Below are positions 44,285 through 46,141 of a stretch of DNA of 46,141 nucleotides, piece after piece (position 1 is the stretch's first letter; the number at the start of each line of letters is the position of its first letter). The position numbers and the translations under genes are program-made. The notes beneath the pieces are model-generated. The model had not been told where the DNA came from. It made no database searches and saw nothing but the letters and a program-made list of their open reading frames with translations. This stretch comes from Fibrobacter sp. (GTDB lineage: Bacteria; Fibrobacterota; Chitinivibrionia; Chitinivibrionales; Chitinispirillaceae): the NCBI GenBank assembly GCA_012515615.1, contig JAAYYB010000162.1:1-46141 (forward strand). The letters are read 5' to 3'.

Positions 44285-44491
44285 GTTGGTTTCTGGCTAC
44301 AGTTGAACCTGCTTAATATTTTGAACCCGGCATTCAGAAAAGATCAGGATTTCTGCCTGCGCAGTAGCAACAGGATGGGGAAAAACCCTCAGGGAACAAA
44401 TTCCGTCTATCTGTTAAAACAGGTATGTGTCATTCCTTCGAAAGGAAAAAACCAGTTTGTGATATCAATAAAATGGAAAGTAAGGAGATTT

Positions 44492-45115
44492 TTACCTGTG
44501 GTTTTTTTTGTATAGCTTACCTTTTAAAAACTGGAGCGGATTTTCAAGTCTCTCATCAAGCTGTTCCTTTGTATAGCAGGTGATTGCATAGGTTCTGCAG
44601 CGCCTGAGCGGATATTTGTTATTTGGTATAAAGGCAACCGGTTCTTTCTTGATAACTTCAAAATGGAAATGATCAAACTGCCACCCGTATCTATTTAGTT
44701 CGCTTCTGTTGAAGAAGTAACCTAACGTATCGTGAGGTGTCAGTTTCTTTCCGATTTCCTTTACTTTTACCTTTATATGTTCATAAACGGTCCAGTAATT
44801 TTTCTTTTTATATTCATGCTTCAGGACAACCTGAGAGAACGGCCCATCATCTATTACGCTGATCACTATACCTTCATATGAAGGAAACACGGGCTCGTTG
44901 AAGTAATTGGTACCCGGTCTCTTTATGTCAATTCCGGTGTGATAGTGCGCAGGAACGCCCGGCCTGGCTTTACGCAGCAGGCCGAAGCCGCCTATAGGTG
45001 TTACGCTGATTTCCTCCGGCTTTTCTGCATCGGTATAATTTGCAGGCACATACCATTGAGAAAAGCAGTTACAGGCGGAAAGGAATACCAGTGCAGATAA
45101 GAGGATACGTGCCAT
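44492..45115 (-). CDS. M23-family metallopeptidase lipoprotein
   Basis: 207 residues from the ATG at 45115 (a TTG one codon earlier is also in frame). The lipobox LSAC follows a short hydrophobic start, so it is probably a lipoprotein. The LytM/M23 zinc ligands are present as HYHTGIDI (H-x3-D) and DHFHFEV (H-x-H), with PVFPSYEGIVISVIDDGPFS and VVLKHEYKKKNYWTVYEHI between them. These enzymes cut peptidoglycan cross-bridges or activate amidases. The C-terminal about 40 residues (RRCRTYAITCYTKEQLDERL) are basic and carry two cysteines. It starts 21 nt after the acidic protein gene and is probably cotranscribed with it. Confidence 0.88.
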   Translation of the reverse strand: MARILLSALVFLSACNCFSQWYVPANYTDAEKPEEISVTPIGGFGLLRKARPGVPAHYHTGIDIKRPGTNYFNEPVFPSYEGIVISVIDDGPFSQVVLKHEYKKKNYWTVYEHIKVKVKEIGKKLTPHDTLGYFFNRSELNRYGWQFDHFHFEVIKKEPVAFIPNNKYPLRRCRTYAITCYTKEQLDERLENPLQFLKGKLYKKNHR

Positions 45116-45136
45116 CAAAATTTTTAAATATGAAGA

Positions 45137-45649
45137 TCAATTGCCGGTAGCGCTAACTTTTTCTACTGCCTCATCCAGCAATTCTACAACTGTTTTATAC
45201 ATCACAGTCAGTTCTCCGATAGCCTCTTCTTCCAGTTCGACATCTTCTTCAGAAGAATCTTCCATCAGAGCCTCTGTAATATATCTCCAGATCTCCGGCT
45301 GCCCGATCGCTTGAGTTTCCTCTATCTCCTCCAGCATCTCTCCGGGATCATCTTTCAGGGATTCGAACCGTTCTTCGGTTTCTTTTGCCTTGTTGATAAT
45401 CTCTTTTTCATTAATCCTGGGAATTGGTTTCCCATACGCTGTTCTATACATTCGATAAACCATGAAAAAGATCCACAATCCGACTTCCTGGACATCGATG
45501 TCATATTCTGAAACAAAGTACATTATATAGGAATAAAGTTCCGGCTGTTCTGCAAGCAGTTTACTGTTTTCCTCTTCAAGTTTTTCATCACTCCAGCTCT
45601 CCGGTTCTTTCCATGTTCTTTCGACTATTTCTGCTGATATTTTCTGCAT
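45137..45649 (-). CDS. Acidic hypothetical protein
   Basis: 170 residues, very rich in Glu and Asp, mostly helical, with no signal peptide. A semi-hydrophobic stretch YSYIMYFVSEYDIDVQEVGL (about 40-59) continues into WIFFMVYRMYR, and acidic clusters follow (EEIEETQ, EDSSEEDVELEEEAIGE). I do not recognise the family. AGGA lies eight bases before the ATG. Being just upstream of the M23 gene in the same direction, it may be expressed with it; no functional link is evident. Confidence 0.65.
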   Translation of the reverse strand: MQKISAEIVERTWKEPESWSDEKLEEENSKLLAEQPELYSYIMYFVSEYDIDVQEVGLWIFFMVYRMYRTAYGKPIPRINEKEIINKAKETEERFESLKDDPGEMLEEIEETQAIGQPEIWRYITEALMEDSSEEDVELEEEAIGELTVMYKTVVELLDEAVEKVSATGN

Positions 45650-46141
45650 CGGATTTTCCTATTGCCTTTCGATATTCCAGGGTTTTGTCAGCTGTTTCAC
45701 AGATAATATACCATTTTAAAGTCTACTAAGGTTGGTAAAACAGATAGAAAAAGGGTAACAAGGCTGAAAATCGCCACCGATCCCTCACTTGTATTCTTAT
45801 TCATTTCGGGGTCGGAATCGGTACCGGTAGTTGCATCGGTAATGCCCCCGATTCGTAATTCATAATTTCATCAATCCGGTGTATCCTCATTGAATACATT
45901 TTTTTATCTCCTAACGCCTAAATCCAACAATTACAATGCGTAAAAATTTTTTTCGCTTATTTTGATATTAAACTCCAGGACATTACAGCAAATATTGATA
46001 TCTATATATAAGAATTAAACCTAATTTCCGCAGTTGGGGTGGTTGAAGTAGCGCAACATGTTGAATTGATAAGACATGAAGGTGGCGCAGGCTTTATCGA
46101 CAAGGTGATAAGGCCAAGACGCCTGAATGGCTTAGCAATCA
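45650..46141. other. Right-end spacer without a recognised gene
   Basis: 492 bp, AT-rich in the middle, with a GC-rich patch around 45808-45858 that contains CGGTACCG and several TCGG/CGGT units that can pair. No open frame with a ribosome site, tRNA or repeat shared with the rest of the window was seen. Confidence 0.5.

Noticed and set aside
44303-44515. 70-codon open frame between the porin and the M23 gene
   Set aside because: No ribosome site, low-complexity basic composition, and it overlaps the end of the M23 gene on the other strand.

Overview
The window reads as chromosomal DNA of a Gram-negative, diderm bacterium, most likely of the phylum Fibrobacterota (Chitinivibrionia/Chitinispirillum-like). 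The main taxonomic clue is a C-terminal FISUMP-type domain (Fibrobacter succinogenes major paralogous domain) on the lipoprotein at 9740-12535. Supporting clues are secreted GH43 enzymes with short C-terminal sorting-like tails, PEGA/CsgG/DUF5683-type envelope proteins, a beta-barrel porin and an alpha-2-macroglobulin/PBP1C pair. Assignment is by protein family only and was not tested by search.

Left part (1-19 kb) is an accessory region of secreted and envelope proteins separated by long repeat-rich spacers: a parallel beta-helix protein (338-1930), a secreted alpha/beta-hydrolase (2193-3683, minus), a small membrane protein (4088-4693), a broken IS110 transposase (4736-5192, minus), a chimeric membrane/beta-propeller protein with an abrupt base-composition switch (5447-7207), an IS3 orfA relic (7508-7615), an overlapping PEGA/CsgG-like + FISUMP lipoprotein pair (8160-12535), an HdeD-like protein (13471-14049) convergent with an actinobacterial-looking membrane protein (14124-15425), and two tandem GH43 glycosidases (15564-18370, minus). 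A dispersed intergenic repeat family and CACAAGT heptamers occupy most of the spacers.

Middle part (19.2-27.3 kb): a bacterial alpha-2-macroglobulin lipoprotein with an intact thioester motif and penicillin-binding protein 1C, overlapping by 4 nt.

Right part (27.4-44.3 kb) is a compact nitrogen-assimilation island: a KaiC-like/PEP-synthase-like fusion gene plus gltB and gltD in one minus-strand operon; divergently glnN (type III glutamine synthetase) followed by a GAF-AAA-Fis sigma54 activator; then amt and a PII gene in one minus-strand operon; then a porin. I found four sigma54 (-24/-12) promoters by eye, in front of the fusion gene-gltBD operon, glnN, amt-PII and the porin. The same spacers carry palindromes of core ACA-N4-TGT that are repeatedly spaced 30 bp (or about 60 bp) centre to centre, and one more copy sits just before the activator gene. 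The simplest reading is that the activator encoded here binds these phased sites and drives the whole island, including the porin and the PPDK_N fusion protein. This regulon, with a P-loop-less KaiC domain fused to an ATP-grasp domain at its head and a PII protein lacking Tyr51, is the most promising candidate for an undescribed system in the window.

The right end (44.5-46.1 kb) holds an M23 metallopeptidase lipoprotein, an acidic hypothetical protein and about 490 bp without a recognised gene. No tRNA, rRNA or CRISPR array was seen.
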